Notes: generated from the letters alone by a model not told the origin. Counted from the first letter of the stretch, positions 12,080-22,683 are shown. The stretch is 64,000 bases of DNA from Onchidella celtica (GCA_963931925.1 OZ007569.1:4668507-4732506); one strand, 5' to 3'. Numbers and translations: made by a program.

Positions 12080-12555
12080 TCCTGTCTTCTGTTGGAAATT
12101 AAGCTTTATTTTTATTTCGAGCTGTTGACTGATATAAATTAACTACCTGAATCTGTTTAGTGATGAAATCTTTCCAGATAATGCATTTCTTGTAAAGATA
12201 ATCAGCCTTTTCTGAAACGAAAAGTAGATGGAGACCTCAAGAAAACAAGTGGGGGGGGGGGGGGGAGCAACGCGTGTGATTAATGTGCTGTGTGATAACT
12301 CTTGAACTATTTTGCACATCAGAACTTATCGTGGTGTAACCAACAGATACAGTGAAACAGTGGAAGTCCTGACACAGATCAATGTACCCACAATGTTTCC
12401 CTTGGCCAGTCAGACGAAGAAAAGCACGTTCTTGTATGCATAGGTCTATGAAATGACTGGGTACAAATCATGTATTCGTATTGAAGAAGAAACAGTAACT
12501 GATCTAGCTCCCAAACTGCTGGAGAAATGGAAAGCAAAAACATGCCATGTCCACT
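12080..12555. other. Non-coding spacer
   Basis: No gene is seen. A G-run lies at 12250-12266. Confidence 0.45.
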
Positions 12556-12878
12556 CACAGACTAATAAAATACCCAGACTGGATGATCCCATTGTGTGAC
12601 GTCACAAAACAGCGAAAGGTCATGAACCATCCGCCACATTAGCTTTACGCTAACGACCGACGCTTCAGCATAGCTACAATTTTGAATGATACCATTTTGA
12701 CGCGCCTACTGAACGCGGAAGTTTGGTTCCGCACCAAGAAATTAATACATGTACAACCAATCTTGACAAATAAAAAGAAATTTCTACTGCAGATAGAACT
12801 AGAATGGGAATTTCCCGAGTGGCGGCCATGTTGATTATACGGCTCGTGTTTCCAGTCTGGTTAATTTATTAGTCTGTG
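12556..12878. mobile_element. MITE M1 copy 2 (323 bp, reverse)
   Basis: The left end is CACAGACTAATAAAATACCC and the right end TTTATTAGTCTGTG. The flanks TGTCCACT (12548-12555) and TGTCTACT (12879-12886) make an 8-bp duplication with one mismatch. Orientation is opposite to copy 1. About 40 bp that normally hold one arm of the internal GGGAAATTCC hairpin are deleted near 12838, so this copy has lost the hairpin. Confidence 0.88.
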
Positions 12879-13467
12879 TGTCTACTACACTATGACAAAC
12901 AACTGAAGACGCTCAATACCTTTCTGAAGATCACATAGGCTTTACCTCTACCAGAGATTGCCAATGAAGACCGCAGGAGGACAACCATGGTCACGAAAAG
13001 TGATTTTCGCCCTCATCTTTTCTATGTACAAGTTTGGTTCATCAGCCTCGACTCTGCGAAAGCTTATTTTGAAAAAAAAAAAAAGCTGGAATCACAAAAT
13101 ATTTGAAACGGTATTTTCAGTTCAAGAACTAAATGTGAGTGTGCATGAGAAAACTCACAATAAGTCGGCAAAGCTGATTTTGAGAAAAACGGCTTTGAAG
13201 TGAAAATATGGGTCCGACACAAACTTCCAACTTGGCTGTTGTTTAGGGGACCGTGCATGTTACAGGGTAAACTGTAGTCGAGCAGTGAACACTACTCACT
13301 ATGATAATAATAATAATAATAATATATACATTTATATAGCGCCAGGACTAAAACATTAAAAGCTCTAGGCGCTGTACACAGTAAAAAATCATAAAAGCAC
13401 ATTCAAATAAACTTACACACACACAGACAAACTAGTTTTATACATCCAAAATAGCAAGCTATAAAAT

Positions 13468-14207
13468 TCAGTTTTTAAAAAGAAATGTTTTTAACCTGTT
13501 TTTAAATATGTTTAGAGAGGCAGAATTTCGAACCTCTTGTGGTAAAGAATTCCACACACAGGGACCAAAACAACTAAAAGCTCTATCTCCATAATTTGAT
13601 GTTTTACACCTGGGAACAACCAGTTTGTTTTCTGTAGTAGATCTTAAAAATCTATCAGACTCATGTTTTTTCAAAAGTTCCGAAAGATAGGAGGGAGCTG
13701 AACCTTCAAGACATTTGTAAACCAAAACTGCAGCTTTAAATTTTATTCTGTTTTCAACAGTAAGCCAGTGAAGTTGGTCAATAAGGCTTGAGGCAGATTC
13801 TCTTTTTGATTTTCTAAAAATCAGTCTAGCTGCATTATTCTGAATTATCTGAAGGCGTTTTATTTTGTTGCTCGGAATTCCAAAGAGCAGAGAGTTACAA
13901 TAATCAAGCTTTGAAAACATAAGTGAAGTGATAAGTATTCGAGTTGCCTCTTGGGATATGAATGGACGAATAGAGCTGATGTTTTTTAATTGAAACATTA
14001 ATGATCGACATAATGAACTTATTTGATTTTCCATGCTGAGATCTGATTCTAAAATTGTGCCTAAGTTTTTAACTTTATTCACGTTTGCTACAGTGCTTTC
14101 ACCAAGATTTAATTTTACATTTTTAATTGCAGTAATTTGTCTTTTCTTTCCAATAATCATAACTTCTGTTTTGTCTTCATTTAGCTTTAGTTTGTTTTGG
14201 TTCATCC
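13468..14207 (-). pseudogene. LINE reverse transcriptase, C-terminal block
   Basis: This frame encodes about 245 residues of the region after the RT palm and thumb of an L2/CR1-group non-LTR retrotransposon. Family signatures are visible in order: LNEDKTEVMIIG near the start, an LDYCNSLLFG motif, LQIIQNNAARLI, LHWLTVENRI, and a final GDRAFSCFGPCVWNSLP and FKNRLKTFLF. There is no stop until the natural end at 13468. The frame joins the upstream RT block at 15399 exactly once the solo LTR and one 5-bp duplication are ignored, so the LTR broke a frame that was still open. The copy cannot move by itself because its 5' half is missing. Confidence 0.85.
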
Positions 14208-15398
14208 TGTCACGAGTGGAGTGAGTGCAATTAAGGGGATTGCTACAGAGCGGGTGTAGAGTAAGAATGACTCACAGTAGACAGCAAGTTAAGCGTGCTG
14301 TTGTGAGTAGTGGGAGGAAGTCTGAAGGAGGCGAAAGCGCTGTATAACTATCACTGCAAGTTAGAAGGTCCTAGGGAGCGGATCTGTGAATAATAGCCCA
14401 TCGGGCAGAGATAAAAGGAAGCAGTCGAGAAGACTAGTGAGAGTCTTTCCAGTTATGACTGGTATGTAGAATGTTGATTGATTATTATGATTGATGTATT
14501 ATATTATATTCGTCTATTACCATGATGTGAATAAGTATATGTGAGGAATGTGGAAGTCCTTGATATTGGATATAGCAATGTGCGCCATGAGCGATAGATG
14601 AAAGTGAGTTCATGGATTTGTAGCGCGAGTGAGTAGTGTGTACTCCGATGGAAGTGTGTTACCGTAAGATGTGTGGTGAGTGAAAGGTGAACTAGTGTGT
14701 GTACGCTTCATGGATTGTAAGGAGAGGTGGAGTGAATAGAAATGGTAGGGTATTATACCAATGTAATGTTATTCTTGTAGGTGTCGGGGACGGGCCGCAG
14801 AGCCACCTCGATGAGCACAGGGGATAGGCCAGCATAGGGCCGGAGGCCACACATAGGCCAGAAGTGAGGCTGTCAGTGCAGGACAGTAGAGGCACATAAA
14901 GTCGTGGCAGTCAGGCCACGGACAGGGACGTAGATATGAGAGTGAATGAGATACTATGTTGTTGCCATGTTGATAGGCTAGTGAACTGATATTATGTTGT
15001 TGCCATGTTGATGGCTATGGAAATAATAATGTGTTATTGCCCTGCGGAGGTGCTAGGGGAGTGCTAAGGTGTATGACAATAGGAAGGTGATATTGAGAGA
15101 CTGCGGTGCCAGTGAATCATTAATGTACTATTAAGACCCTGAGGGGAGAGGCTGAGGCCGAAGTGCCTTTAGGAGTAACTACCGGATTGTGGATCCGAGG
15201 GAGCGTGTGTGTGAGAATAAGGCCGTTGTACGGCAGTCATTTCAATAATATAATATATGTAATTGCGCTATTATATGTATAAGTATGTTTAATAAATGTG
15301 TGAGTCTGATGGGTTGTTTTGTTAAGTGTTAAACTTGTTTGTTCGTGATTGTCGTCCTGTCATAAACTATTACATTTCCCAGTCTGGGATTTGTGACA
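14208..15398 (+). mobile_element. Solo LTR, 1,191 bp
   Basis: The segment starts TGTCACGAGT and ends TTTGTGACA, so it has TG...CA ends within a TGTCAC/GTGACA inverted repeat. CATCC at 14203-14207 and 15399-15403 is a 5-bp target duplication, the size expected of LTR retrotransposon integrase. No gag or pol lies inside. An AATAAA at 15291-15296, followed by a T/G-rich stretch to the end, supports plus-strand orientation. It is most simply a solo LTR left by recombination between two LTRs. It is unrelated to the 1,381-bp LTRs at 29949 and 36104, so it marks a second LTR family. Confidence 0.8.
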
Positions 15399-15840
15399 CA
15401 TCCATTCTTTTGTGTCCATAATACACTTTTCACTATCTTTTATAACATTGTCAACATGACCTAAAGTCGTACCAGGGTGATATAGTTGGACATCATCAGC
15501 ATACTGATGGTAATAAAAACCATGATCTTTAAAAATATTAGACAGGGGCCCAATGTACATAATAAAGAGAGTGGGGCCTAAAACTGAGCCTTGTGGAACA
15601 CCATATGGCAGTATGTATTCTTTTGATTTTATGTTATCTGTTACAACAATTTGTTTTCGGTCACATAGATAGGACCTGAACCATTTCAGAGCTATACCAG
15701 AGATCCCATAGGTTGCTTCTAATCTGCAAAGCATAATTTCATGATCTATAGTGTCGAAGGCAGCTGATAGATCAAGAATGTTTAAACACGAAACCAAGCC
15801 CTTGTCCAGTAATCCAAACAAATCATTAACAATCTCTTTA
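15399..15840 (-). pseudogene. LINE reverse transcriptase, palm block
   Basis: The frame carries the core RT motifs of an L2/CR1-group element: DLSAAFDTIDH (first catalytic Asp), GVPQGSVLGPTLF, and QYADDVQLY with the YADD catalytic pair. It opens directly from the 5' truncation at 15840 and has no native start codon. On its 3' side it reaches KEWM, where the solo LTR begins; translation would then stop inside the LTR near 15360. Upstream RT motifs and the endonuclease are absent because of the truncation. Confidence 0.88.
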
Positions 15841-15988
15841 TATGATCTCTATAAAGGCTTTGTAAATAGACTACGGTCTCCTAACAAGATCCAAAAACTT
15901 CCGACTTGGCTGTTGTTTAGGGGACCGTGGAATGTTACAAGGTAAACTGTAGATGAGCAGTGAACACTACTCACTATGATCTCTATAA

Positions 15989-16662
15989 GGGCCGGTTCAG
16001 ACAGGGCGGTTTAAACCGCGCGGTTGGAAACGCGCAGTTGCATTTTCAATGATAGCCTATGGAATCGTTCACACGTAACCGCAGCGTTTCCTCAACCGCC
16101 GCGGTTGTGAGTTTCCCCTCGCAACCGCGCGGTCGGCCAGCGGGTCGAGATACCTACACACATAGGCATCGTACACACACGGCTGGTCTCCCGCTCGGTT
16201 TGCAGTACGCCAGCCAATGAGAGAACAGGATGTGTGATGTAAACAAAAGCTTTCTGGGCTGATGCAATCCCTCATCGGGGTCTTGGTTGAGGACAGGTCG
16301 TCCTTGACTAGTTGCAGCAAGTCGTCAAATGATTTCCTGGACATTCTCAAATAATTGAAAAACTTTTCTTCATGCGCCCTTAAGGAAGGATACAGGGTGG
16401 TAAACATGCCGTGCGTTAGTCTATCACGTAGAATGGGATGAATCCAATATTATCTTTGTCTCTGTTTGCGTCGTTTTAAGCGGCGATGTAACAACCAAAC
16501 GCATGTTATTTCCTCCACATCCATCCTGACACTGCTTAAAATTTCCAGTTCTTGAGTCAACCGCTGTGGTTACGTCGCGTTGCAAACCGCCTTGTCTGAA
16601 CGATACCAGCGGGAAATGCGCGGTAGCCGTCGCGGTTGAAACCGCCCTGTCTGAACCGGCTG
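15989..16662. mobile_element. Non-autonomous PIF/Harbinger element, 674 bp
   Basis: The termini are GGGCCGGTTCAGACAGGGCG and, in reverse, CAGCCGGTTCAGACAGGGCG. TAA at 15986-15988 and 16663-16665 is the 3-bp TWA target duplication that defines PIF/Harbinger. The subterminal regions are very GC-rich, with many CGCGGTT motifs. A short piece of transposase lies inside on the minus strand. The element sits inside MITE M3 and removed or lost about 16 bp of it at the right junction. Confidence 0.9.
16069..16407 (-). pseudogene. Harbinger transposase N-terminal fragment
   Basis: The first 50 or so residues after the ATG at 16407 read as the start of a PIF/Harbinger transposase: FFNYLRMSRKSFDDLLQLV, then a TPMRDCISPE segment matching the usual T-MR-IS-E pattern before the helix-turn-helix region. 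After about residue 52 similarity ends, and the rest reads into GC-rich terminal sequence. The DDE catalytic domain is missing. This is an internal deletion derivative that would depend on a complete element elsewhere. The element is too short to hold the companion Myb-like protein gene. Confidence 0.75.
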
Positions 16663-16870
16663 TAACTACAGTCTCCTGACAGCAATCACTTCAATATTAC
16701 TTGATCAATCAGCTATTGCCACTTTTAGGATTAAATGCAATTTTCTCAAAATCTTGTCTCGGGGGGTTACTGACTTCAATTTATCAGAAATGTCTTGTCT
16801 TTTATTATATGTACAGAACTCAAAATGTCATGTTGCCGACATATTGTGGGTTTTCCCATGCACACTCACA

Positions 16871-17319
16871 AATGGTGGGACCTTCAGTCTTTACAGATAG
16901 ATTTTCTCAGTTTCACATTTTTGTGACTGTCACTGTTTTCTCCCTGTAGTCTCCAGATATTTTCATCCATGGTTTAAAACATGATAGATTATTTCCAATC
17001 AAGCTTTTCACAAAACACAGCTGTTTGTTTTTTCTTTGCTTTTACTCTGCTAATCAGAAACATTTGGTCTTGAATTTCTCTTGATCCTCTAGGGTAAACA
17101 AGCTTGGCCTATACGCCTTCCGTTCATGGGTAAGTTGACCTGTGTAGACGGAAACAGACGCAGTCTAATTGACTGAGGTGATTATTAATTATCGCTCTAT
17201 TTTTTAACGAATGAATCATTCAAGCGTGACGACTGTGCAAAATAAATAGCAACGTTACCAAATCTCTACCTGAGTGGGATTCCAGAGATAAAATCAGCCG
17301 ATCTATCTAAATCCAGTCA

Positions 17320-17322
<3 letters not shown>
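16871..17322. other. Non-coding spacer
   Basis: No gene or repeat family is recognised. Confidence 0.4.
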
Positions 17323-17384
<62 letters not shown>

Positions 17385-17445
17385 TCTCTCTATCCCTCTC
17401 TCTCCCTCTCTCTCTCTCTCAATTTCTCTCTCTCTCTCTCTTTCC

Positions 17446-17532
<87 letters not shown>

Positions 17533-17552
17533 CCTCCCTCTCTCTCGCTCCC
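17323..17552. repeat. (CT)n polypyrimidine tract, about 230 bp
   Basis: Nearly pure CT dinucleotides with few CC or TTT interruptions. It abuts the 3' side of the RTE-like LINE relic that follows (whose minus-strand 3' end points here), so it may have grown from that element's tail. Confidence 0.9.
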
Positions 17553-17940
17553 GGGGTCTCAGAACACTTTGCAACCAGCGTCCTCTATTCCTCCCGGTTC
17601 TCAAACGCTCTTAGGCAGTTGCTGAGTGTGAAACCAGCCCATTCACTGATGTTGTCCTCCGATCTCTTTCTCTGTCTTCCTCTCCTCCTGCCTCCTCGCA
17701 CTGTTCCTTGTAGAATGGTTTTTGGCAAGTCCTGTTGATCTTGATACATGACCACACCATCTCATTTTCCTTCTTTTCACTGTGGACGACTGATCTTCGT
17801 ATGGGGTCCAATGGCTTGCCTTACTCTGGTCTGGACCAAGTTGGTAACGTGATCTTTGTATGAGATGCCAAGGATCTCGAGGAAACATCTCATCTCTAAT
17901 ACCTGAATCCTTCGCTCAAGTTCAGCCCGTTAGACTAGGC
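17553..17940 (-). pseudogene. RTE-like LINE C-terminal relic
   Basis: Read on the minus strand and switching between two frames, the segment gives the characteristic C-terminal end of RTE/jockey-like LINE proteins: an MRCFLEILGISYKDHVTN-like stretch, then VKRRKMRWCGHVSRSTGLAK, then a Gly/Arg/Lys-rich GRQRKR-type stretch, and finally a SEWAGFTLSNC-like part ending at the CT tract. At least one frameshift lies near 17720-17760 and the RT palm is missing. It is an old, 5'-truncated copy and not a host gene. Confidence 0.72.
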
Positions 17941-18350
17941 GTAAATAATTTCATTTTCATAATTTCAGCCTTGCCCAGTGTAGCATAAACAGTCTTCACC
18001 ACAGGCTAATAAAATACCCAGACTGGATGATCCCATTGTGTGACGTCACAAAATAGCGAAAGCTCATGGACCGTCCGCCACATTAGGTTTAGGCTTACGA
18101 CCGACGCTTCAGCATAGCTACAATGCAGCGGTCGCTAAAACTCCATACGGTCATCATTTATAACAATAACAAAAGGCAGATGTAGACAATAAAATAAAAG
18201 GATGGGCAAGTTATAATAGTTCGTCCATCAGGTATGATGATGACCTTAACAACACCAGAGGAATAAAGAACAGAAATTGTTGAGAATTTCAACACGTGGA
18301 CAATGAAGAGAACTAAAGGACACAGAGGACAGAATGGAAAGACTGTTCTT

Positions 18351-19979
18351 TCATGACTTATGGCTTCTCATGTGACTGATAAGTCCTATTTTTGCCCTGC
18401 AGACCCTTCCGCATAAATGACAAGAGTGCTCCGTTGGTTCAGTACCACTGGGCCTTTTCTTGCGCCGTTCTCTTTTTTTGATAGCCTGCTGGACTCTGTC
18501 AGCTTCCCATGCTTTGCTGCCTCTGGTAAGGGCCGCCCTCCAATTTGCACGATCAAGCGAGAGCTTTTCCCACTCACTCACATCAATGGCAAAGGCCTTC
18601 AGTGATTGCTTGAGAGTGTCTTTGTAACGTCTCTTTGGGGCCCCAACATTCCTCGTTCCATTGGAGAGCTCAGAGAAGAAGATTTGCTTAGGGAGTCTGG
18701 AGTCGGGCATTCTGACAACATGTCCTGCCCAACGTAGCTGAATTTTTTTCAGGTGGCAGAAGATGCTCAATTCCTTGGCACGATTGAGGACCTCAGTGTC
18801 TGGAATTTTATCCTGCCATTTGATCCTTAGGATCTTTCTAAGGCAGGCCAGATGAAAGTGATTTAGCTTTCTGGCATGCGATTGGTACACTGTCCAGGTT
18901 TCAGCCCCATAGAGTAGGGTGGGAAGGACCACAGCATTGTACACTTTCAGCTTAGTGTCTGTGCGAATGCCGGCAACATCCCACACTCTCTTTCGAAGCC
19001 TGCCAAATGCAGAGCTGGCTTTGCTGATTCTTGAGAGAATTTCAGTATCAACACGAGCCGTGGAAGACAGTGTACTGCCAAGATAGGTGAAGTTCTCCGA
19101 CACCTTCAGAAGACTGTCATGGACTTTGATATTTGGGGTCACAGGATACTTGTCGTCTGGAGTAGGCTGATGGAGCACTTTCGTCTTCTTTGTGCTTACT
19201 GTGAGGCCAAAGTTGTCACAGGCACTAGAGAACTTATCAACACAGTTTTGCATGCTATCCTCATCGTGTGCCAGAAGTGCACAATCATCAGCAAATAGTA
19301 GGTCACAGTCTTGAGTACTTTTGGTTTTGGTTTTTGCCTGAAGTCTCCTGAGGTTGAATAGACTGCCATCAGTTCGGTACTTGATGCTTACCCCTTGAGG
19401 AGGAGAGCTAAAGGCTTCTTGTAGCATTGCAGAGAACATGATGCTGAAGAGAGTTGGGGCTAAGACACAACCCTGTTTTACCCCATTTGTGACAGCAAAG
19501 GGCTCTGAAACACTGCCGTTGCTTTTGACTGCAGCTTGCATGCCATCATGAAACTGGCGCACTATTGTGATGAATTCGGGTGGACACCCAAACTTCGCCA
19601 AGATTTTCCAGAGGCCTTCACGACACACTGTGTCAAATGCTTTTGTGAGGTCAACAAATGTGATATACAGCGCTTTATTTTGTTCCATGCATTTTTCCTG
19701 AATCTGTCTGGCAGCAAAAATAATATCCGCCGTTCCCCTCTCTTTACGAAAGCCACATTGGCTCTCGGGAAGCAAGTCATTTGACGAGAGGTGATCAAGA
19801 AGGCGATTCAGAAGCATTCTTGCCAATATTTTGCCAGCAATTGAAAGTAAAGAGATTCCCCGATGGTTGTCACAGACTTGGCTGTCCCCTTTGTTTTTGT
19901 ACAGATGGATGATTGAAGCATCTTTGAAGTCCTGTGGCAGCTTCCCTGCTTTCAACATATGATTGAACAACTCGGCAAC
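18351..19979 (-). pseudogene. LINE reverse transcriptase and C-terminal C2H2 finger
   Basis: About 540 residues are open. RT motifs are seen in order: HLYKNKGD near residue 23, RGISLLS, GFRKERGTAD, VDLTKAFDT with catalytic Asp about 107, GVKQGCVLAPTLFS, and LLFADDCALL with the FADD pair at about 226-229. A long connection follows, with LPTLLYGAETW and LRWAGHVVRMPD. The protein ends with a C-X2-C-X12-H-X3-H finger (Cys517, Cys520, His533, His537), which may bind the element's RNA or target DNA. The ATG at 19970 is internal to the original protein: the frame begins at 19979 through a one-base deletion and used to continue the endonuclease frame. Confidence 0.9.
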
Positions 19980-21630
19980 CTTTCAATAAGCTTTTCTCCA
20001 CCGAAGGCATACACCTCAGCAGGAATTGAATCCACGCCTGGTGATTGGTTAAAGGCCATCTGATTTGTGGCAGTTCGGGTCTCATTTGCTGTGAATGGCT
20101 TGGCAAGAGCTGCATTAATAGGAGTCTGAGGGAGGCGGTCAATGGACTCAGTATTTATATTTGATGGCCGATTTAGCACACCTTCGAAATGTTCTGCCCA
20201 ATGCTGAATTATGGCATTCAATTCAACAATGCGTGTTGAACCATCTGACGCAAGAAGTGGCGTCGTGCCAGAGCGGGATGGTCCAAACACAGCTCGGAGG
20301 CTCTCAAAGAACTTTCTAGTGTTGTTTGTGTCGGCATATTTCTGAGTTTCTCTTACTCGCTCTTCAAGCCAGTCATTTTTCATTTTCCTCAGCTTCTTCT
20401 GGAGTACACCCTTACATGCACGCAGTGCATCAGCTTTTGCTGTGGAAGAGGGGTCACTGCAGTGAGCTTGGATGAGACTATTTTTTTCTTTGATGAGCAC
20501 TTTGATTTCATTATCATTATCATTGAACCAGTCCTGGTGCTTGCGGACAGGAAAACCAACTGTGCTGCTGGCGCAAGAGTGTACAGTCGTTTTTAGGTCA
20601 GTCCAGCTCTGTTCAATGTTCTCAGGATCAAAAGTCACGCAATCCAATTTTGAGGAGAGTTCTGATGAGAGCTCGCTCTGTTTCTCAGCTGAGCAGAGTT
20701 TTGAAACATTTAGGCGTTTAGGTGGCGCTTTCCCTTGAGGGCGTCTATTGCGCCTCAATGTTAGTCTGAGCTTGCAAACAATGAGTCTGTGGTCAGTTCC
20801 ACACTCGGCACCACACATCGCCTTTGTTACAAGGACATCCTTTCTGTCAGTCTCCCTCACAATGACATAGTCTATGAGATGCCAATGCTTTGAGCCTGGA
20901 TGCATCCATGACGTTCTGTTTCTCACGGGGAGACTAAAATTTGTGTTGGTAATGAACAGGCCAAATTCAGCGCACAAAGTAAGTAAGCGCAACCCATTGT
21001 TATTGCATGAACCAACTCCATGAGGGCCCAAAACATTTGGCCACGCTGAGATTTCGGAGCCAACCCTAGAATTGAAGTCCCCCAAGAGAATCAGCTTATC
21101 AGCTGCCGGGACAGAGCATATGACAGATTCTAGATCAGAATAGAACTTGTATTTGGCTTGATCTGGGTTTGTCATGATGGGCGCATATGCGCTAATGAGG
21201 GTGGCTGACTGGCTTTTCCCAACTGGGATCCTGAGTGCCATTAGCCTGTCATTTATTTCAATTGGCATGGACTGCAAGTTTCTGACAAGGTCATTTTTAA
21301 TTGCAAACCCAACACCATGCTGTCTCGGTTCGACTGCACCCTTGCCTTTCCAGAAGAAGGTGTATCCACCACTGAGCTCTTTGAGTTGGCCACTATCAGG
21401 GAGTCTGGTCTCACTGAGTGCCACTATGTCCAGGTTTTACCTGCTGAGCTCAATGGCAATAAGTGCAGTGCGTCTTTCCGGGTTGTTTGAGTTGTCCTGT
21501 AGTGTGCGTATATTCCAGGCTCCTAGCCTGAGTAAGCTGAATTTCTTTTTGTTTCGACCGCAAAAAGGGATCCCCACCGGTCGCGGTATACCAGTCAGGG
21601 TGATGTGAAGTGGGCTTTCTTTAGGGCACC
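19952..21630 (-). pseudogene. LINE AP-endonuclease and N-terminal RT region
   Basis: The frame encodes an APE-type endonuclease, which nicks the target to prime reverse transcription. Visible motifs: LGAWNIRTLQD near 21500-21530, then an in-frame TAA at about 21437-21439, LSETRL (catalytic Glu), ISAYAP, LLGDFNSRVG, IDYVIVR, and GTDHRLIV with the catalytic Asp-His. The RT domain starts after about residue 430 (NQSPGVDSIPAEVYAFGGEK). Open sequence after the stop runs from 21424, which is a GTG codon and not a real start. The frame is lost at 19979, where a single A is missing relative to the downstream frame, and ends at 19952. Confidence 0.88.
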
Positions 21631-22683
21631 TTTTCTAGCCCCTTCCTCAGTTGAGGTGAGCAGTGCTATCCTTAAACAAGGCTGCTCAGCTACTGTGGGT
21701 GCTGCCTCCCCACGCCTCCACTTCAATCGACGATAAGCGACCATAGCCCACAGCCACCAACGTGTAGGTCTGTGCTAACAGCTTCCAGTCTATCCAAACC
21801 TGCTGCCACCGCACTCGCCCATCGCCGTTGGAATTTTGAGAGGAAAGAAGACGAGACAAAGATGAAAGAAGACGAGGTGAGTGTTAAGACTGGTGCAAAG
21901 AATTTGTTTTTAGTGAGAAAGAGCTGCGCAAACATCAGACTCACTCGCCTGGACACAACTTATCCAAGTGGCAAGACAGGGTCAAGACGACTGGAAATGT
22001 ATCCAGGTGCAGGAGGATGCCAGAGGGAGAGTCATATTGCCTGACCGGCTGCCTGTAGGCTACTCCACAGCCTCGCAGTCCCAACTGACTAGGGTGAAAG
22101 ACCCAAACCAAAGAACACCAATACTGGTGGATGCTCTGTGTCACGATATCCAGGCCAGAGTGACGGTATATTGCCATCTGCCCTATCAATCAACCACTGG
22201 CCTGCTGCCGCCAGCTTCGAAGCTGCGTCCGGTAAGTTTGCTCAATTCTTCGTCTGTGATTTAGGCAAACAAGCCTATGACCACACCGCTACCGGGAAGT
22301 TAATGTATTATTAATACATGTACAACCAATCTTGACAAATAAAAAGAAATTTCTACTGCAGATAGAACTAGAATCGGAATTTCCCGAGCGGCGGCCATGT
22401 TGGTTATGCAGTCGTCGCTCGGGAAATTCCGTAAAAAACGACACAGCCCGAAGCTCGTGTTTCCAGTCTGGTTAATTTATTAGTCTGTGGGTCTTCACTG
22501 AAAAAGAAACGGATGTTAAAATAATGTCTCAAGCAAGTCTGACGTTTTCCTCCTACTTCATTGACCTGGTTTGCCAAGTCAAAGCCCCAAATCATAAAAC
22601 GCTCTGGCATATAGGTTGTTTACAGTGGACACGTTATAATTATTTATAGATGAAGACCACATGCCGAAAAAACTACAATAACA

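Larger units (their letters stand above)
13306..15840 (-). mobile_element. 5'-truncated L2-like LINE with nested solo LTR
   Basis: The minus strand runs from a truncated 5' end at 15840 to a 3' end at 13306 with an ATT-repeat tail. The flanking TATGAT at 13300-13305 and 15841-15846 is a 6-bp target duplication, as produced by target-primed insertion. The coding parts are the C-terminal half of a reverse transcriptase protein, in two blocks separated by a solo LTR. Without the LTR and one of its duplications the element is about 1.34 kb. A GGCGCTATATAAAT-like 3' UTR is typical of many animal LINE and SINE ends and also appears at 57058-57115. Confidence 0.85.
13134..16870. mobile_element. MITE M3 copy 1, broken by two insertions
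   Basis: Parts of this span match, in reverse orientation, the intact 403-bp M3 element at 49931-50333. The left part is 13134-13305, starting TGTGAGTGTGCATGAG. The right part resumes at 15841, is interrupted by a Harbinger element at 15989-16662, and ends GCACACTCACA at 16870. The L2-like LINE occupies 13306-15840. Compared with the intact copy, an internal block (near 13215-13305 and again 15890-15985) is present twice, so this copy also carries an internal duplication. I could not find a clear target duplication at the outer ends. Confidence 0.78.
18214..22296 (-). mobile_element. Full-length APE-type LINE (about 4,083 bp)
   Basis: The boundaries come from the split M1 copy: AAGTTA occurs at 18208-18213 and 22297-22302 as a target duplication, so the element between is a complete insertion. 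Minus-strand layout: about 650 bp of 5' UTR (22296 to about 21640), one long coding region (endonuclease, RT, C2H2 finger; about 21630-18351), and about 135 bp of 3' UTR. There is no poly-A tail; the end has ATG-type short repeats (GATGATGA near 18233). The coding region is broken by one in-frame stop and one single-base frameshift. The order APE, RT and C-terminal finger resembles RTE-like elements annotated as craniofacial-development-protein-2-like in invertebrate genomes; I cannot fix the clade. Confidence 0.88.
18000..22489. mobile_element. MITE M1 copy 3, split by a full-length LINE
   Basis: The left half is 18000-18213 (CACAGGCTAATAAAATACCC start) and the right half is 22297-22489 (ending TTTATTAGTCTGTG). 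GTCTTCAC at 17992-17999 and 22490-22497 is a perfect 8-bp target duplication, proving that the two halves belong to one insertion. Between them lies a LINE of about 4.1 kb. The left half carries the same internal block as copy 1, so this is the long variant of M1. Confidence 0.92.

Noticed and set aside
13306..13330. AAT repeat as an independent microsatellite
   Set aside because: It is the tail of the L2-like LINE, placed exactly at its 3' junction next to the target duplication.
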